DNA of 6,690 bases from Nitrospira sp. UBA6909 (GTDB lineage Bacteria > Nitrospirota > Nitrospiria > Nitrospirales > Nitrospiraceae). The DNA lies in assembly GCA_002451055.1 (NCBI GenBank), contig DKBD01000068.1, positions 8,852 through 15,541 of the forward strand, read 5' to 3'. Below, piece after piece: positions 4,991 through 6,690 of the stretch (its first letter is position 1; each line of letters opens with the position of its first letter). Position numbers and translations under genes: made by a program. Under the pieces are notes generated by a model. That model was not told the DNA's origin, did not search any database, and saw only the letters and a list, made by a program, of their open reading frames with translations.

Positions 4991-5194
4991 ATGTTTTCGC
5001 CGACCTTGCAATCTGTTGTATTCGCGGCCACCCTTCTTGGGGCGGCCATGCCGGGCGATTGCGTGCTCGATGAGTCCGGCATTCGCGACGGCGTGCACGC
5101 GAAAGCATATCCTCCGCCCATCGACTGGCACGGCCCTCACCCTGAAACAATGACAACCGCCACGCTGGATCACTCCTTGGAGGCGTCGCCATGA
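4991..5194 (+). CDS. 67-residue possibly exported protein of unknown function, coupled to yceI
   Basis: I do not recognise a family. The stop codon overlaps the yceI start in an ATGA arrangement (5191-5194), a classic sign of coupled translation and the main reason to accept this frame. The start is constrained: an in-frame TAG lies at 4976-4978 and the first ATG after it is 4991, with a modest AGGA about 10 nt upstream. The N-terminus (MFSPTLQSVVFAATLLGAAM) has a hydrophobic stretch at residues 8-20 like a short signal peptide, but it lacks N-terminal Lys/Arg. The single cysteine (PGDC, 21-24) does not form a proper lipobox. The rest is polar, with a Pro/His/Trp segment PPPIDWHGPHPE (41-52) that might bind metal. 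As YceI is also exported, an envelope role for the pair is a fair inference. Confidence 0.55.
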   Translation: MFSPTLQSVVFAATLLGAAMPGDCVLDESGIRDGVHAKAYPPPIDWHGPHPETMTTATLDHSLEASP

Positions 5195-5799
5195 CCATCG
5201 GATTGCGTTGGATGGCTTGTGTGACAACATGGGTCTGGCTTATCGGACTGCCGGTCTGGGCCGGCGCTGAAACAGCCCGGTGGAATATCGACCCCGACCA
5301 CTCGCTCATTGAATTTCGCGTCGTGCACATGGTGGTCTCCAAGACCGCCGGCCGATTCTTGGACTATCAGGGATTCGTCGAGATGGACGTGGACGCCAAG
5401 ACATTCACTGCGATTGAAGCCACGATCAACAGCGCATCCGTCGATACGAATCATACAAAACGCGATACCCATCTGCGCAATGCCGACTTTCTCGACGTCA
5501 AGCAGTATCCGACGATGACCTTCACAATGAAGCGCTACAAGAAGCAAGGAGACGGGTACTCCGTCGTCGGGGATTTCACCTTGCGCGGCGTGACGAAGGA
5601 AGTCATCCTCGTCGGCTCATTCAACGGCGTCACCCAAGACCCTTGGGGGAACACTAGGGCCGGCTTCAGCGCCGAAGGCAAACTGAACCGCAAGGAGTTC
5701 GGCATGGTCTGGAACAAAACGCTCGACAACGGCGGACTGATCGTCGGCGACGAAGTGCTCATCCGTCTTGAAATCGAGTGCATCAAGGCCAAACAATGA
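5191..5799 (+). CDS. yceI: YceI family periplasmic lipid-binding protein
   Basis: YceI proteins are small lipocalin-like beta-barrels in the periplasm that hold a long isoprenoid, as shown for the Thermus TT1927b structure; E. coli YceI is induced by high pH and osmotic stress. The 202-residue product has a signal peptide (1 to about 26, [11 protein letters not shown] then ETARW). Family motifs follow in order: [20 protein letters not shown] (31-50), the [20 protein letters not shown] block (83-102), YPTMTFTM (106-113), [12 protein letters not shown] (127-138) and [15 protein letters not shown] (158-172), closing with [12 protein letters not shown] (185-196). Length is near the usual 190. GGAGG precedes the ATG by 7 nt and lies inside the end of the upstream 67-residue frame, which overlaps by ATGA. 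The alcohol dehydrogenase follows after 46 nt with no terminator, suggesting a three-gene transcript. The precise ligand cannot be read from sequence. Confidence 0.94.
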   Translation: MTIGLRWMACVTTWVWLIGLPVWAGAETARWNIDPDHSLIEFRVVHMVVSKTAGRFLDYQGFVEMDVDAKTFTAIEATINSASVDTNHTKRDTHLRNADFLDVKQYPTMTFTMKRYKKQGDGYSVVGDFTLRGVTKEVILVGSFNGVTQDPWGNTRAGFSAEGKLNRKEFGMVWNKTLDNGGLIVGDEVLIRLEIECIKAKQ

Positions 5800-5840
5800 G
5801 TGTTGCATCTGTTTGCTTTTTCCACTTGCAGACTGCAGAC

Positions 5841-5849
5841 ATGCGATGA
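5841..5849 (+). other. two-codon frame ATGCGATGA overlapping the adh start
   Basis: ATG CGA TGA starts 5 nt before the dehydrogenase ATG, and its TGA (5847-5849) overlaps that ATG. No Shine-Dalgarno precedes either start; the bases before it are the repeat GCAGAC-TGCAGAC. Either ATG could capture ribosomes, and the short frame could feed or reduce translation of adh. It may be coincidence. Confidence 0.22.
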
Positions 5850-6690
5850 AAGCCATGGTGCTGAATCGAACCGGCGACGTGTCCGACAACCGGCTTGAGT
5901 TGCGCGAGTGCGCAGTGCCCGAACCGGGACCGGGGCAGGTGCTGGTGAAGATTCATGTCTGCGGGGTGTGCCGGACGGATCTGCACGTCGTGGAAGGTGA
6001 GTTGCCTGACATCACGCTCCCCGTGATTCCCGGTCATGAGGCCGTCGGAACCGTGGCGCGAGTGGGGCGGAACATTCGGGATCTCCGGGAAGGGGATCGC
6101 GTCGGGATCGCCTGGCTTCAGGGCACCTGCGGCACCTGCGAATTCTGTATAAGTGGGCGGGAAAACCTGTGCGGGGCGGCGCGGTTCACCGGCTATCAGG
6201 TCGATGGGGGCTATGCGGAATACGCGGTCGTCCCCGAGCACTTCGCCTATCCCATTCCACCGGTGTTTGGGGACGACGAGGCAGCCCCGCTGCTCTGCGC
6301 GGGCATCATCGGCTATCGCGCGTTGTGCCTCAGCGGGATCAAGCCTGGCCAGCGCCTTGGGCTCTACGGATTCGGCGCCTCGGCTCATATTGCCATCCAA
6401 ATCGCGCGCCATTGGGGCTGTTCCGTCTACGTCAGTTCTCTCAAGGCTGAACACCAACAGTTGGCGAGACAGTTAGGAGCCGTCTGGGTCGGCGGCTCGG
6501 CCGACATGCCGCCGGATAAATTACACGGGTCGATCATTTTCGCGCCTGCCGGCGAGCTGGTGCCGCCGGCCTTGCGCGCGCTCGAGCGAGGCGGCACGCT
6601 CGCGCTGGCCGGCATCCACATGTCTCCGATCCCCACACTCGACTACGACCGCGAGGTGTTCGGCGAACGCGTGATCCGCAGCGTGACGGC
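5846..6690 (+). CDS. zinc-dependent alcohol dehydrogenase, 3' end beyond the window
   Basis: This is a cytosolic medium-chain NAD(P)-dependent dehydrogenase, most like the branch often annotated as zinc-dependent or cinnamyl-type alcohol dehydrogenase. 281 residues are visible; family members are usually about 330-340, so roughly the last 50-60 are missing. Catalytic zinc ligands are C42 ([15 protein letters not shown]), H64-E65 (IPGHE) and C151 ([13 protein letters not shown]). The structural zinc cysteines are C95, C98, C101 and C109 ([16 protein letters not shown]). [15 protein letters not shown] (111-125) and [19 protein letters not shown] (173-191), the Rossmann fold with GFGASA, are hallmarks of this branch. 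It differs clearly from Tdh in the same window, lacking the GTDGHIYRWDEW segment. The ATG at 5846 matches family N-termini (MKAMVL) but has no Shine-Dalgarno. It follows yceI by 46 nt and is probably co-transcribed. The physiological substrate cannot be told from sequence. Confidence 0.93.
   Translation, partial: MKAMVLNRTGDVSDNRLELRECAVPEPGPGQVLVKIHVCGVCRTDLHVVEGELPDITLPVIPGHEAVGTVARVGRNIRDLREGDRVGIAWLQGTCGTCEFCISGRENLCGAARFTGYQVDGGYAEYAVVPEHFAYPIPPVFGDDEAAPLLCAGIIGYRALCLSGIKPGQRLGLYGFGASAHIAIQIARHWGCSVYVSSLKAEHQQLARQLGAVWVGGSADMPPDKLHGSIIFAPAGELVPPALRALERGGTLALAGIHMSPIPTLDYDREVFGERVIRSVT

Noticed and set aside
5783..6457. 224-codon minus-strand frame opposite the alcohol dehydrogenase
   Set aside because: The plus strand has complete zinc-ligand and Rossmann motifs, so the minus frame is a shadow.

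Overview
The window is a bacterial chromosome segment with moderately GC-rich genes and more AT-rich spacers. The gene content suggests a free-living, exopolysaccharide-forming Gram-negative bacterium: a PEP-CTERM sorted surface protein, a periplasmic YceI protein and a threonine-to-glycine module. The overall look, including heptamer arrays between genes, reminds me of Nitrospira/Nitrospirota. That is an impression; no gene here is diagnostic of the phylum.

Layout. Positions 28-495 (minus) hold rplI (ribosomal protein L9) with its own sigma70-like promoter and no rpsF/rpsR beside it. Positions 556-850 are non-coding. Positions 912-1721 (minus) encode a PEP-CTERM protein with a terminator-like hairpin downstream. 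Upstream of it lie a G9 run inside the ribosome binding site and a good sigma54 (-24/-12) promoter candidate at 1816-1831. The rest of the spacer to 2251 appears non-coding. Positions 2252-4811 (minus) form a probable operon, in transcription order: a 56-residue unrecognised small protein (4641-4811), tdh (3543-4577) and kbl (2252-3442). Tdh oxidises L-threonine to 2-amino-3-oxobutyrate and Kbl cleaves that with CoA to glycine and acetyl-CoA. The 100-bp tdh-kbl spacer is almost entirely a symmetric inverted pair of heptamer arrays in which every unit begins with a stop triplet.

A divergent intergenic region (4812-4990) separates this operon from a plus-strand gene group: a 67-residue possibly exported protein (4991-5194) overlapping yceI by ATGA, yceI (5191-5799), and a zinc-dependent medium-chain alcohol dehydrogenase (5846 to the window edge, incomplete).

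The most unusual items are the stop-triplet heptad palindrome, the sigma54 promoter linking the PEP-CTERM gene to the PrsK/PrsR/RpoN mode of control, the small gene heading the tdh-kbl operon, and very short reading frames directly before tdh and adh, both of which lack a good Shine-Dalgarno of their own. No mobile element, tRNA, rRNA or CRISPR array was seen.
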